This document shows positions 34,983-49,956 of a stretch of 64,000 nt of DNA, piece after piece. The DNA comes from Limnanthes douglasii subsp. nivea. Taxonomy: Eukaryota; Streptophyta; Magnoliopsida; Brassicales; Limnanthaceae. Every line of letters begins with the position of its first letter. The first letter of the stretch is position 1. Location of the stretch: positions 69,774,352 through 69,838,351 of the forward strand of contig JAUPFV010000004.1 of NCBI GenBank assembly GCA_036936605.1. The letters run 5' to 3'. A model generated the notes under the pieces. That model worked only from the letters and a program-made list of their open reading frames with translations. It was not told where the DNA came from and did not search any database. The translations under genes and the position numbers were made by a program.

Positions 34983-37900
34983 TCAACAACCATCTTGGTG
35001 GGTCACTACTATTGAGATTGGTGGCTTTAAAAACAGCGTTAATGAATTTTTTTTATTCGATTTTTTGAATTGTTTATCTTGTTCACTATCCTTTAATTGC
35101 ATAACTTCTCTATTTTTTGACGAAGAAGATATAGTAAATTGAGAATTATTTGACTGAGAAAAAAATCTACCAAGACTAGGAATAACATTACCCGGTTTTA
35201 AACTAATCTTAATATTTGTTGAAACATTCGGATACGAATCAGATAAAGAAGTATCGGGAGCACTTTTGTTTTTGTGATATAAATCAGAAATAAAGTACTA
35301 AAGAAAATACGAAATTCACGAGTCGTGAATGAGGAGATAAGAAGATCATATAAAATAAAATCACAAATGATGCAACCTATGTATATAGAAAATGAAAAAG
35401 TAATATTCATATTAATCATGTATAATTTTTAAAAATAACTGCATCAAAATGATTATGTCAAATTAAATAATTATATATAAGTCAATAATAAAATATACTA
35501 CATAGTAATGTATATACATGCACAAATGACAAAGTTACAAGAAATTTATCTTCAAATTCAGGTAACGAAGAGAGAAATATAATAAAGAATAACCGAAACC
35601 AACCAATAAATTGAGTCATGAATGAGTTTTAGAAAGATTTGTAATGTTCATCAAAAAATTAATTGTTTGCTCGCCAAAAGAGGTGGAATTTAGTTTTCAA
35701 CAAAACTTCATCAAAAGTGGAAGGATTTTTCTTGCTAGAAGGAGGGAACTTGTCAAAAGTAGTATGATTTTATTCTTCATAGCATGGATTGCATCATAAA
35801 CTGAAGCATTCTTATTGTTAGGTCAAAGTATTCGCCAGAGGTGGTGATATTTTTATTACTAGTAACAACGGTTGTATTAGGGTAGAAGTATTTTTCTTAT
35901 TGGGAGCAGAGAACTCGTGAGAAATAGAAAGACATTTCTTCTTGAAAACTGGCACCACGTCGAATCTTTTTGAGTATTCGTATCTTTTCCTTGAGAGATT
36001 CTTCTAGTTGTGCAGTTTTCCTTTGAGAAGTGTTAAGATTGTCATTATTATGAAAAGGATTAATAACACGGTCATGTTTTATTTTTTCGCAGATAAAGTT
36101 GTTGAGAGTATCATCAAAATCAACATCTTGGAGACATTATTATGCATTATGGTCACGTTTATTTTTCCGACAAACAATCTTGTTAGGAGAAGCATCATAA
36201 ATACTTGTTTATGTTTTCTTAGAACATTCAATCTGAAACCGAATTCGTTTTTGTTACACATTCGTTGAAGAAGAATACCTTGAACATATTAAGTAGTAGT
36301 TTCTTCTCCGGCTGTAGTAGGAGTAATATTTCCATCATAAGTTATGGTCAGTTATCGAACAGATTAAACCAAGTAACGAGAAATTTTGTACCATAAAATG
36401 GAGGGATTTGTAAGATACCAAACCGAGTAAGAAGCAAATAATATGTTTAGGTTTGATAGATGATTTATGTCAAAACCTTCATAAATATTTCTAAACAACT
36501 TCTAATAACTAGTAGAATATACAAAAGAGTGAAATACAAAAGAGAAACGTGAGTAAGCATGCAACAAAAAAAGAAGTTAAAATGTAATTAGAAAATCTTA
36601 TATTATGTGTGTTCATCCAGCTTCATTCGATTTGACCATACTCTTGTTCAGTTAAATATTATGTTTTCTCGGTTACAAAAATTAAGGTGGTTTTCCAATG
36701 GTGGTTTTCCGACGAATGGGTTTTTCGAGTTTCTAAATATTAATATTTGTGAGGAAATTTAGAAACTATATAGATATTCTCGGAATTTTTGAGCTAAGCA
36801 TTATACGATGAGTATTGTGCAGTATCCATTAGTAGTTAGATGGGTAGGAAATATGCAAACATTTAACAAATCTTGGATGAATCTAGAAAGAGGTAATCAA
36901 AGACCCAATGATATACGGAAATAAAGAAACAGGCTTCTTCTTTTCTGTTTTGATAGATTAATTCATCAGTTTAGAAACACGAGTAATATATCATCAGGAA
37001 ACCCTTATTCATTTTCAACGAGTTGTGTTCGTCTTCAGTCATATTCTTCAAGGTTCTAAATAATTTACCAAAAAGTTAGTTTATAAATTATTTTTCCAAA
37101 ATCTACACGAGAAGGTTTGTTCATTACTTGTTCGGAATGTCTTTTTCTTTTAAGAACTATTTATGGATAAAAAGAAGAAACTTTATCGGTAGGGTTTTCA
37201 AACTGATTAAGTCTCTATTTTTTTTTAACAAAAGATCATGAAAACAAAATTTTAGGCCCAACAAGGGGTTCATGAGAAGAGGAATTAATGTTAATACTAC
37301 AGTTCAAATGGTGAAGTGTGAAGTAAGAATTTCTATTACGAAATTAGGGATTTACCAACAAATCAATAATATTTATTATATTATAACCATATTTTATTAG
37401 AAATCAGAACATGCATGAAAAAGATAAAGAGAGGAATCGATGTAGAAAATACCTATCGAAAGGATTCGAATACGAAGATGGATTTTTTGATATAATTATG
37501 GATTTACTTGCATAAAATCTGAGTCGTTTGATAAAAGTAGGATCAATGGTAAAATAGAGTTCATATATTTAAAAATAATAAAACGATTTAATTTTCTAAA
37601 TAGTGAAATGATTTTTAAATGCTTCTGAATTCATAAGTGGTTAATATTATAATTAATTACACATATAAGTGATTTAGTAAAATTTTGTGAATGCCATAAC
37701 TTTTAAATAAAATTAACTCTTAATGTTACCTTCTTTACTTATTTAGTAGTGTTTAAAAATTGTTTTAGAAAATTAAATCATGGACTAGAGGAGTCGTTTT
37801 AATCTTATATTCTATAGATGGTATATATTTTTTATAATGACGATGTAAATATATAGCTAAAATAACAAAAATATAACATGCATTTCATAAGAGAAAAACG

Positions 37901-39339
37901 AAAAACGAAAGACAGGGTCGAATATATACGAGATGATGATCACAAAAATACAAGATGCGGGTTACGAAATAAAACACAAGTCCAAATTCATAGGGTGAAG
38001 AGAGAGTGAGCTAAAATGGAAAAAGAGAAGTGGAAAAGTATGATTAGGATTGTATGACAAAAATATTTTTGTACCAAAAATTCTGAAGAATGGATAACAA
38101 AAACAAAAAAGACAACTAAGAAGAAGGAGAATGATTAGGAGGAAATTATCGTTAAAACTATATTGTCGATATATTTGTAATTTTAAGAATGTATGATATT
38201 TAAATAACAATATAAAATTTTATGAGATTTCGTTAGAAATTATTCAGTTGGAAAATGGAATTAAAAATCATTAGCTATTGATATTTCTGTTTAAACAATA
38301 ATCCTATTAAATATAAAAAAAATGGAAAACAATTCTCAACCCAATATTAAAGCATTCAAAATAAATTTTAATGATTTTTAGAGTAACATTAAAATATGAA
38401 ACTGTTTTTTTTTTATTTTGACTTGGTTTTATATTTGTGTCCAATACATTATTCAGAGTTCCTAAAAATTGACATCCAATTTTTAAATAAGGTTTCATAA
38501 ATAACCTCCTGCCAATTTTTAAATAAGGTGTCATCATGTTCACCAAAGGGATCCAATTTTCTGTTATTACGACTTTATAGATACTTAATTCAACTCATGG
38601 TGAATATAGCCCTATTCTTTGATGGTATCAGACTTTATGTGGCTTCCCAATTGCTTTTAATACATCAAAAATTGCTTCCCCATTGTACATATATTCAAGT
38701 AAGTTTGCTAGAGAAATCCACATGAGTTATGGAAGATTCATACTTAAGGTTAAAGTGAGGGTTTCATTTTAAAACTTCATATGCGGAAATGCTTAGGGTC
38801 GCAAAGGGAAGGATTACAATCACATATGGACCCACATTTCATTAGAACTTGTGGACTTATCATAATTTGGCTATTAACGAATGTTTTGAGTTGGACTAAA
38901 ATCTTGTCATGTCTTGTGTTGTATAGCAAATTGACATGTTGCTTCCTTTCTTGATACGAGCATTGATGTCAAGTGATTCTTTTCGTTTTCCAATAGTCGC
39001 TTCTGCATAGGTTTGGGTATTTGAAATAGATTATTGGTTTTTATTTTTTTGTAAATAAAGGTTTATTGAAAACGTTATATGGGCCTAAGATTGAGTGTTT
39101 GATGAGTAAAATACTGTGATTTTGTGACAAAACTAGCATTTAATAAGCAGCTGTGATTTTGTGATAAAACTTACATTTTGTGGTTAATTGATCAGAAACT
39201 TGATTTGACAGAGGAGGAAAGTCCTCAACATTCAATAAATCCGAAGTGTTTTCGGAAATAATTTTGGATCTCGTGAAGATAATTTGAAAGGAGGGTGATG
39301 GGCGGGTTTTCCTTTGTCGTGGGAGCTCGTCTCCTGCAT
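34983..39339 (-). pseudogene. Decayed minus-strand gene, unit 4
   Basis: Same fragments as in unit 1, from the ATG at 39339 to the stop at 34983. It carries the GTTGTG one-base deletion shared with unit 3 and several further substitutions. No intact frame. Confidence 0.35.
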
Positions 39340-39950
39340 TCTTAATAATGTGAATAAAGAAATGGTGGTGGTCGGCGCAAAAAAAATTAAGAAAAAAATA
39401 AAGACTTCCATTCGGTTAGGTGTTCTACCGAATTAGTAGCTTTTCAAAGATATATTTTTTTCCAAAACATATTATTCATAACATGTCACAAAAGCATTTA
39501 TCTTTTTAAATATTTTAAACATTTAAAAACTATATTAATAGATTAGATGTTTTAAAGAAAATGCCTCAAAACAAATTGATATAATATTTAAAAAATGGTT
39601 GAAACCTCCTAAAAAACTATCTAATTTAAAAAGTCAATGAATTTGTAATATATTTATATATATATATATGAACCGAACAAAATCCAAAATTAAACACAAA
39701 ATTTTCAAACTTGAACTATTTATAAAAAACTTTAAAAGAAATATTCTAAAAAAAATCTATCCAATTTGCATTAATTAACAAAATGATCCAACAAATATAT
39801 AGGTTATTTTTTTTGGTTCGATAATAAATGTAATTATACATAAAGAGGACGTTAATCAAGACATTTGTAAAAGGTAGTTGATTTACATATATGTGCACAA
39901 AACAACTTGGTGTCTTTTGGAAAACATCACACCCTTACAATTGGTGCGTA

Positions 39951-39969
39951 AAACCCTAATGTATATATA
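39951..39969 (+). promoter_or_regulatory. Telo-box plus TATA box of RRM gene, unit 4
   Basis: AAACCCTAA at 39951-39959 and TATATATA at 39962-39969, unchanged. Confidence 0.5.
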
Positions 39970-40048
39970 CCGTTGGAGAGCACACATTTTGCATATCCAA
40001 GTAAAAAGAAAAGTGTTTCTCATCAGTGCATTTGTCAATTACATCCAA

Positions 40049-41202
40049 ATGAATTCCTCTGTAACAATTTGTTCTGTCCCTTCTCTTTATGAAAAAAATT
40101 ATACTGTTTCAAAAGAATATTTTGAAGTTTTTTATGAAGTGGACATCATCCTTTTCACTAGATTCGTGTTGTACTTAGGGCGTGACATGGCAGAGTCAAT
40201 CCAGGTGATGGGATTCCTCCTATTTCTGGAACACGAGGATAAGACACGGAACTTGGTGGCTGACTTGTGCGAAGATGACGATGAAACAATCAGCGCCCTA
40301 GCAGAGGAAGTGTCCTTATGTCTTAGATGCATCAAGAGTGAAGAGTGGCCTTTCATTGAAGGGCACGACGAGGGTATGATCCCTATTATTCAAAGTAGAC
40401 TAAGGAACAAAAACCTTGATCTCAAATTCTTTCATTATCACCGAGTGGAGATCGTAGACACGGTTATGAAGAATGTGAACAACATTTGCTTGAGAGCATT
40501 TGCGGATGTCATTGCCAATATTACACAAAATCATTGTGGCCAAGTCATTAACCCACCTAATATTCACCCATCCTCCCCTGAAAATGAGATGTTTAATGGC
40601 ATAAGTATCAGCCAATATGGATATAACCATCCGGACATTATGCAGTCAGAAATATGTGCCCTTCGGGAGAGGGATATTCTGGAGAGTCAAAGGAACAAAT
40701 CACAAGCGGGAGAAACCTTTGAACCTGCAAATGATAGAACAATGTTTCTCACTTTCTCAAAAGGGTATCCTCTTTCACACATACAAGTCAGAGAATTTTT
40801 TACAAGGTCAGTATATCCCACATAATTTTGTAAAGTTCTTTAAAGGCCTGTCAATCAAAACATAATTCGTATAACAAAATTTTGAAAAAAGAAACTGTTA
40901 CTTATTAATGAAGTTAATTTCCAGTAAAAATGCATTTGTAGGTAAGTACATACATATAATCTGTCTCTGTGCTTTGCTCCTTCTGAAACTTTTTATACTA
41001 ATGTTTAAAATACTGCTATAACAGGAAATTTGGGGATTGCATAGAAACTATTCATATGCAAAGAGTAGACGTACGTGAGCAGTCGCTGTATGCACGTGTT
41101 GTGCTCCGAACTGCTCCAATGCTCCAAGCAGTGCTTGGCGGAGTCGCCAAGGCCAAGTTCACTATTAATGGCAAGCATGTTCGGGCTCGCAAATATGTCT
41201 AA
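40049..41202 (+). CDS. RRM-domain protein, two exons, unit 4
   Basis: Exons 40049-40806 and 41025-41202; 311 aa, the same protein as in unit 1. In the intron a C-to-A change near 40944 turns GTCAGT into GTAAGT after TTTGTAG, creating a stronger cryptic donor inside the intron. Whether that alters splicing cannot be told from sequence. Confidence 0.75.
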
Positions 41203-42475
41203 ACCTATCCGATAGTGTTGGAGGATTAATACATCATTCCGCCTTTGGTTCAAAGTGCAACAAATGAGTTTATTTTTTGTCCGTGTTTTAATTTTCTTTT
41301 AGTGTAGGGTTCTTCTTCTTCATTTATAAAAAATAAAATTTTGATGAAGATTTTGGTTTTAAAACGAAGTGTATGAGTATTGGTTGGAGATGGGTATTTT
41401 CTACCGTCCAAATACGTAATATAATAGGTTTTCTTTTTCATAACTTTCTTGGACTCCGTTTCCATATGTAGCATTTGATTTATCTTCAGTTTCAAATTAT
41501 ATTTTTTTATATTAAAAATCGGATATGGCCATGAATAGAGCAACGACCATTTCTATGATAAAAGTTTTAATTATATTATTTTTTATTTAGTCCGTTGTTA
41601 ATCAAATAACGTTAGAAATCAAAATGAGCCACTTCAGACACAAAACACAATAAAAAAAATCAAAAATAGAAAAAATGGGTAAACAATAATGTCTATCTCT
41701 GCGGATGCTAACTTAAGAAAAAACGTTTCACTTTGATAAAAGAATGTGACAATTATCTTTTCTATAACCCTAGAGATCTAGTTATAGTGGATTAAATGGA
41801 TAACATATAATGGTTGTTCGTGTAATGGATCTAATATTGTAAACCTCGTGAATAATGGACTCATTCTCAAAAAAATATTTTATATGATACCAATATCTTT
41901 TGGTCACTATCACCAAATAAACGTTTCGTTCATCTTATTTTGTCAAATACCCTTAAGGCATCCACTTGATGGGAACCCCAATTCGTTTTAGAGAATCTCT
42001 TTTTTGTCTAAGTGATACAGCCTTAGAATTATATAAGTTGGATTCTCGTGTGTAGTTATTATATTTAGCAACAAAACAATAGCTTTGGCTAAATATAATT
42101 GTATGTAACTTAAAATATTATTATAAATTAACATTCTTATTTTTATATAACAAAATAAGAATTGTTTAGCAACCAACTTTTTTTATTTGTCATAATTTTA
42201 TTTTAATTTTTCTTATTTATAAATTAAATATTTCTAATTGACCAATTAAAATATTAAAATTCTATTTATAAATTTAATATTTGTAATTAATTAATTATAA
42301 TATTAAATTTAAATAACGAGAGTTCTCTCGCCAAGTAAATTCAAATTATAAGCTAAAATAGATACTCAAACAAATAATATATATATATAATGTTTACAAA
42401 AACTAGGCTTTATAAGAACAACTATTAAATTCTATATCTATCAAAATTAATAAATCACATAAAATCTAACACATT

Positions 42476-45400
42476 TCAACAACCAATTTGGGGGGTCACT
42501 ACTATTGAGATTGGTGGCTTTAAAAACAGCGTTAATGAATTTTTTTTATTCGATTTTTTGAATTGTTTATCTTGTTCACTATCCTTTAATTGCATAACTT
42601 CTCTATTTTTTGACGAAGAAGATATAGTAAATTGAGAATTATTTGACTGAGAAAAAAATCTACCAAGACTAGGAATAACATTACCCGGTTTTAAACTAAT
42701 CTTAATATTTGTTGAAACATTCGGATACGAATCAGATAAAGAAGTATCGGGAGCACTTTTGTTTTTGTGATATAAATCAGAAATAAAGTACTAAAGAAAA
42801 TACGAAATTCACGAGTCGTGAATGAGGAGATAAGAAGATCATATAAAATAAAATCACAAATGATGCAACCTATGTATATAGAAAATGAAAAAGTAATATT
42901 CATATTAATCATGTATAATTTTTAAAAATAACTGCATCAAAATGATTATGTCAAATTAAATAATTATATATAAGTCAATAATAAAATATACTACATAGTA
43001 ATGTATATACATGCACAAATGACAAAGTTACAAGAAATTTATCTTCAAATTCAGGTAACGAAGAGAGAAATATAATAAAGAATAACCGAAACCAACCAAT
43101 AAATTGAGTCATGAATGAGTTTTAGAAAGATTTGCAATGTTCATCAAAAAATTAATTGTTTGTTCGCCAAAAGAGGCGGAATTTAGTTTTCAACAAAACT
43201 TCATCAAAAGTGGAAGGATTTTTCTTGCTAGAAGGAGGGAACTTGTCAAAAGTAGTACGATTTTATTCTTCATAGCATGGATTGCATCATAAACTGAAAC
43301 ATTCTTATTGTTAGGTCAAAGTATTCGCCAGAGGTGGTGATATTTTTATTACTAGTAACAACGGTTGTATTAGGGTAGAAGTATTTTTCTTATTGGGAGC
43401 AGAGAACTCGTGAGAAATAGAAAGACATTTCTTCTTGAAAACTGGCACCACGTCGAATCTTTTTGAGTCTTCGTATCTTTTCCTTGAGAGATTCTTCTAG
43501 TTGTGCAGTTTTCCTTTGAGAAGTGTTAAGATTGTCATTATTATGAAAAGGATTAATAACACGGTCATGTTTTATTTTTTCGCAGATAAAGTTGTTGAGA
43601 GTATCATCAAAATCAACATCTTGGAGAGATTATTATGCATTATGGTCACGTTTATTTTTCCGACAAACAATCTTGTTAGGAGAAGCATCATCAATACTTG
43701 TTTATGTTTTCTTAGAACATTCAATCTGAAACCGAATTCGTTTTTGTTACACATTCGTTGAAGAAGAATACCTTGAACATATTAAGTAGTAGTTTCTTCT
43801 CCGGCTGTAGTAGGAGTAACATTTCCATCATAAGTTATGGTCAGTTATCGAACAGATTAAACCAAGTAACGAGAAATTTTGTACTATAAAATGGAGGGAT
43901 ACGTAAGATACCAAACCGAGTAAGAAGCAAATAATAGGTTTAGGTTTGATAGATGATTTATGTCAAAACCTTCATAAATATTTCTAAACAACTTCTAATA
44001 ACTAGTAGAATATACAAAAGAGTGAAATACAAAAGAGAAACGTGAGTAAGCATGCAACAAAAAAAGAAGTTAAAATGTAATTAGAAAATCTTATATTATG
44101 TGTGTTCATCCAGCTTCATTCGATTTGACCATACTCTTGTTCAGTTAAATATTATGTTTTCTCGGTTACAAAAATTAAGGTGGTTTTGCAATGGTGGTTT
44201 TCCGACGAATGGGTTTTTCGAGTTTCTAAATATTAATATTTGTGAGGAAATTTAGAAACTATATAGATATTCTCGGAATTTTTGAGTTAAGCATTATACG
44301 ATGAGTATTGTGCAGTATCCATTAGTAGTTAGATGGGTAGGAAATATGCAAACATTTAACAAATCTTGGATGAATCTAGAAAGAGGTAATCAAAGACCCA
44401 ATGATATACGGAAATAAAGAAACAGGCTTCTTCTTTTCTGTTTTGATAGATTAATTCATCAGTTTAGAAACACGAGTAATATATCATCAGGAAACCCTTA
44501 TTCATTTTCAACGAGTTGATGTTCGTCTTCAGTCATATTCTTCAAGGTTCTAAATAATTTACCAAAAAGTTAGTTTATAAATTATTTTTCCAAAATCTAC
44601 ACGAGAAGGTTTGTTCATTACTTGTTTGGAAGGTCTTTTTCTTTTAAGAACCATTTATGGATAAAAAGAAGAAACTTTATCGGTAGGGTTTTCAAACTGA
44701 TTAAGTCTCTATTTTTTTTTAACAAAAGATCATGAAAACAAAATTTTAGGCCCAACAAGGGGTTCATGAGAAGAGGAATTAATGTTAATACTACAGTTCA
44801 AATGGTGAAGTGTGAAGTAAGAATTTCTATTACGAAATAAGGGATTTACCAACAAATCAATAATATTTATTATATTATAACCATATTTTATTAGAAATCA
44901 GAACATGCATGAAAAAGATAAAGAGAGGAATCGATGTAGAAAATACCTATCGAAAGGATTCGAATACGAAGATGGATTTTTCGATATAATTATGGATTTA
45001 CTTGCATAAAATCTGAGTCGTTTGATAAAAGTAGGATCAATGGTAAAATAGAGTTCATATATTTAAAAATAATAAAACGATTTAATTTTCTAAATAGTGA
45101 AATGATTTTTAAATGCTTCTGAATTCATAAGTGGTTAATATTATAATTAATTACACATATAAGTGATTTAGTAAAATTTTGTGAATGCCATAACTTTTAA
45201 ATAAAATTAACTCTTAATGTTACCTTCTTTACTTATTTAGTAGTGTTTAAAAATTGTTTTAGAAAATTAAATCATGGACTAGAGGAGTCGTTATAATCTT
45301 ATATTCTATAGATGGTATATATTTTTTATAATGACGATGTAAATATATAGCTAAAATAACAAAAATATAACATGCATTTCATAAGAGAAAAACGAAAAAC

Positions 45401-46831
45401 GAAAGACAGGGTCGAATATATACGAGATGATGATCACAAAAATACAAGATGCGGGTTGCGAAATAAAACACAAGTCCAAATTCATAGGGTGAAGAGAGAG
45501 TGAGCTAAAATGGAAAAAGAGAAGTGGAAAAGTATGATTAGGATTGTATGACAAAAATATTTTTGTACCAAAAATTCTGAAGAATGGATAACAAAAACAA
45601 AAAAGACAACTAAGAAGAAGGAGAATGATTAGGAGGAAATTATCGTTAAAACTATATTGTGGATATATTTGTAATTTTAAGAATGTATGATATTTAAATA
45701 ACAATATAAAATTTTATGAGATTTCGTTAGAAATTATTCAGTTGGAAAATGGAATTAAAAATCATTAGCTATTGATATTTCTGTTTAAACAATAATCCTA
45801 TTAAATATAAAAAAAATGGAAAACAATTCTCAACCCAATATTAAAGCATTCAAAATAAATTTTAATGATTTTTAGAGTAACATTAAAATATGAAACTGTT
45901 TTTTTTATTTTGACTTGGTTTTATATTTGTGTCCAATACATTATTCAGAGTTCCTAAAAATTGACATCCAATTTTTAAATAAGGTGTCATAAATAACTTC
46001 CTGCCAATTTTTAAATAAGGTGTCATCATGTTCACCAAAGGGATCCAATTTTCTGTTATTACGACTTTATAGATACTTAATTCAACTCATGGTGAATATA
46101 GCCCTATTCTTTGATGGTATCAGACTTTATGTGGCTTCCCAATTGCTTTTAATACATCAACAATTGCTTACCCATTGTACATATATTCAAGTAAGTTTGC
46201 TAGAGAAATCCGCATGAGTTATGGAAGATTCATACTTAAGGTTAAAGTGAGGGTTTCATTTTAAATCTTCATATGCGGAAATGCTTAGGGTCGCAAAGGG
46301 AAGGATTACAATCACATATGGACCCACATTTCATTAGAACTTGTGGACTTATCATAATTTGGCTATTAACGAATGTTTTGAGTTGGACTAAAATCTTGTC
46401 ATGTCTTGTGTTGTATAGCAAATTGACATGTTGCCTCCTTTCTTGATACGAGCATTGATGTCAAGTGATTCTTTTAGTTTTCCAATAGTCGCTTCTGCAT
46501 AGGTTTGGGTATTTGAAATAGATTATTGGTTTTTATTTTTTTGTAAATAAAGGTTTATTGAAAACGTTATATGGGCCTAAGATTGAGTATTTGATGAGTA
46601 AAATACTGTGATTTTGTGACAAAACTAGCATTTAATAAGAAGCTGTGATTTTGTGATAAAACTTACATTTTGTGGTTAATTGATCAGAAACTTAATTTGA
46701 CAGAGGAGGAAAGTCCTCAACATTCAATAAATCCGAAGTGTTTTCGGAAATAATTTTGGATCTCGTGAAGATAATTTGAAAGGAGGGTGACGGGCGGGTT
46801 TTCCTTTGTCGTGGGAGCTCGTCTCCTGCAT
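42476..46831 (-). pseudogene. Decayed minus-strand gene, unit 5
   Basis: Same fragments as in unit 1, from the ATG at 46831 to the stop at 42476, without large deletions. No intact frame. Confidence 0.35.
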
Positions 46832-47430
46832 TCTTAATAATGTGAATAAAGAAATGGTGGTGGTCGGCGCAAAAAAAATTAAGAAAAAAATAAAGACTTC
46901 CATTCGGTTAGGTGTTCTACCGAATTAGTAGCTTTTCAAAGATATATTTTTTTCCAAAACATATTATTCATAACATGTCACAAAAGCATTTATCTTTTTA
47001 AATATTTTAAACATTTAAAAACTATATTAATAGATTAGATGTTTTAAAGAAAATGCCTCAAAACAAATTGATATAATATTTAAAAAATGGTTGAAACCTC
47101 CTAAAAAACTATCTAATTTAAAAAGTCAATGAATTTGTAATATATATATATATGAACCGAACAAAATCCAAAATTAAAAACAAAATTTTCAAACTTGAAC
47201 TATTTATAAAAAACTTTAAAAGAAATATTCTAAAAAAAATCTATCCAATTTGCATTAACAAAATGATCCAACAAATATATAGGTTATTTTTTTTGGTTCG
47301 ATAATAAATGTAATTATACATAAAGAGGACGTTAATCAAGACATTTGTAAAAGGTAGTTGATTTACATATATGTGCACAAAACAACTTGGTGTCTTTTGG
47401 AAAACATCACACCCTTACAATTGGTGCGTA

Positions 47431-47449
47431 AAACCCTAATGTATATATA
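47431..47449 (+). promoter_or_regulatory. Telo-box plus TATA box of RRM gene, unit 5
   Basis: AAACCCTAA at 47431-47439 and TATATATA at 47442-47449, unchanged. Confidence 0.5.
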
Positions 47450-47528
47450 CCGTTGGAGAGCACACATTTTGCATATCCAAGTAAAAAGAAAAGTGTTTCT
47501 CATCAGTGCATTTGTCAATTACATCCAA

Positions 47529-48682
47529 ATGAATTCCTCTGTAACAATTTGTTCTGTCCCTTCTCTTTATGAAAAAAATTATACTGTTTCAAAAGAATAT
47601 TTTGAAGTTTTTTATGAAGTGGACATCATCCTTTTCACTAGATTCGTGTTGTACTTAGGGCGTGACATGGCAGAGTCAATCCAGGTGATGGGATTCCTCC
47701 TATTTCTGGAACACGAGGATAAGACACGGAACTTGGTGGCTGACTTGTGCGAAGATGACGATGAAACAATCAGCGCCCTAGCAGAGGAAGTGTCCTTATG
47801 TCTTAGATGCATCAAGAGTGAAGAGTGGCCTTTCATTGAAGGGCACGACGAGGGTATGATCCCTATTATTCAAAGTAGACTAAGGAACAAAAACCTTGAT
47901 CTCAAATTCTTTCATTATCACCGAGTGGAGATCGTAGACACGGTTATGAAGAATGTGAACAACATTTGCTTGAGAGCATTTGCGGATGTCATTGCCAATA
48001 TTACACAAAATCATTGTGGCCAAGTCATTAACCCACCTAATATTCACCCATCCTCCCCTGAAAATGAGATGTTTAATGGCATAAGTATCAGCCAATATGG
48101 ATATAACCATCCGGACATTATGCAGTCAGAAATATGTGCCCTTCGGGAGAGGGATATTCTGGAGAGTCAAAGGAACAAATCACAAGCGGGAGAAACCTTT
48201 GAACCTGCAAATGATAGAACAATGTTTCTCACTTTCTCAAAAGGGTATCCTCTTTCACACATACAAGTCAGAGAATTTTTTACAAGGTCAGTATATTCCA
48301 CATAATTTTGTAAAGTTCTTTAAAGGCCTGTCAATCAAAACATAATTCGTATAACAAAATTTTGAAAAAAGAAACTGTTACTTATTAATGAAGTTAATTT
48401 CCAGTAAAAATGCATTTGTAGGTCAGTACATACATATAATCTGTCTCTGTGCTTTGCTCCTTCTGAAACTTTTTATACTAATGTTTAAAATACTGCTATA
48501 ACAGGAAATTTGGGGATTGCATAGAAACTATTCATATGCAAAGAGTAGACGTACGTGAGCAGTCGCTGTATGCACGTGTTGTGCTCCGAACTGCTCCAAT
48601 GCTCCAAGCAGTGCTTGGCGGAGTCGCCAAGGCCAAGTTCACTATTAATGGCAAGCATGTTCGGGCTCGCAAATATGTCTAA
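47529..48682 (+). CDS. RRM-domain protein, two exons, unit 5
   Basis: Exons 47529-48286 and 48505-48682; 311 aa, the same protein as in units 1 and 4. A C-to-T change just inside the intron (near 48297) does not touch the GTCAGT donor. Confidence 0.75.
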
Positions 48683-49956
48683 ACCTATCCGATAGTGTTG
48701 GAGGATTAATACATCATTCCGCCTTTGGTTCAAAGTGCAACAAATGAGTTTATTTTTTGTCCGTGTTTTAATTTTCTTTTAGTGTAGGGTTCTTCTTCTT
48801 CATTTATAAAAAATAAAATTTTGATGAAGATTTTGGTTTTAAAACAAAGTGTATGAGTATTGGTTGGAGATGGGTATTTTCTACCGTCCAAATACGTAAT
48901 ATAATAGGTTTTCTTTTTCATAACTTTCTTGGACTCCGTTTCCATATGTAGCATTTGATTTATCTTCAGTTTCAAATTATATTTTTTTATATTAAAAATC
49001 GGATATGGCCATGAATAGAGCAACGACCATTTCTATGATAAAAGTTTTAATTATATTATTTTTTTATTTAGTCCGTTGTTAATCAAATAACGTTAGAAAT
49101 CAAAATGAGCCACTTCAGACACAAAACACAATAAAAAAAATCAAAAATAGAAAAAATGGGTAAACAATAATGTCTATCTCTGCGGATGCTAACTTAAGAA
49201 AAAACGTTTCACTTTGATAAAAGAATGTGACAATTATCTTTTCTATAACCCTAGAGATCTAGTTATAGTGGATTAAATGGATAACATATAATGGTTGTTC
49301 GTGTAATGGATCTAATATTGTAAACCTCGTGAATAATGGACTCATTCTCAAAAAAATATTTTATATGATACCAATATCTTTTGGTCACTATCACCAAATA
49401 AACGTTTCGTTCATCTTATTTTGTCAAATACCCTTAAGGCATCCACTTGATGGGAACCCCAATTCGTTTTAGAGAATCTCTTTTTTGTCTAAGTGATACA
49501 GCCTTAGAATTATATAAGTTGGATTCTCGTGTGTAGTTATTATATTTAGCAACAAAACAATAGCTTTGGCTAAATATAATTGTATGTAACTTAAAATATT
49601 ATTATAAATTAACATTCTTATTTTTATATAACAAAATAAGAATTGTTTAGCAACCAACTTTTTTTATTTGTCATAATTTTATTTTAATTTTTCTTATTTA
49701 TAAATTAAATATTTCTAATTGACCAATTAAAATATTAAAATTCTATTTATAAATTTAATATTTGTAATTAATTAATTATAATATTAAATTTAAATAACGA
49801 GAGTTCTCTCGCCAAGTAAATTCAAATTATAAGCTAAAATAGATACTCAAACAAATAATATATATATATAATGTTTACAAAAACTAGGCTTTATAAGAAC
49901 AACTATTAAATTCTATATCTATCAAAATTAATAAATCACATAAAATCTAACACATT

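Larger units (their letters stand above)
34035..41571 (+). repeat. Tandem repeat unit 4
   Basis: 7.54 kb, the longest complete unit, mainly because of a (TA)29 expansion at 34839-34896. It shares private variants with unit 3. Confidence 0.95.
41572..49051 (+). repeat. Tandem repeat unit 5
   Basis: 7.48 kb. Its left part shares private variants with unit 6 (GGGGGGTCAC near 42490, AATGAGCCAC near 41625, CACTTTGATAAAAG near 41730). Confidence 0.95.
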
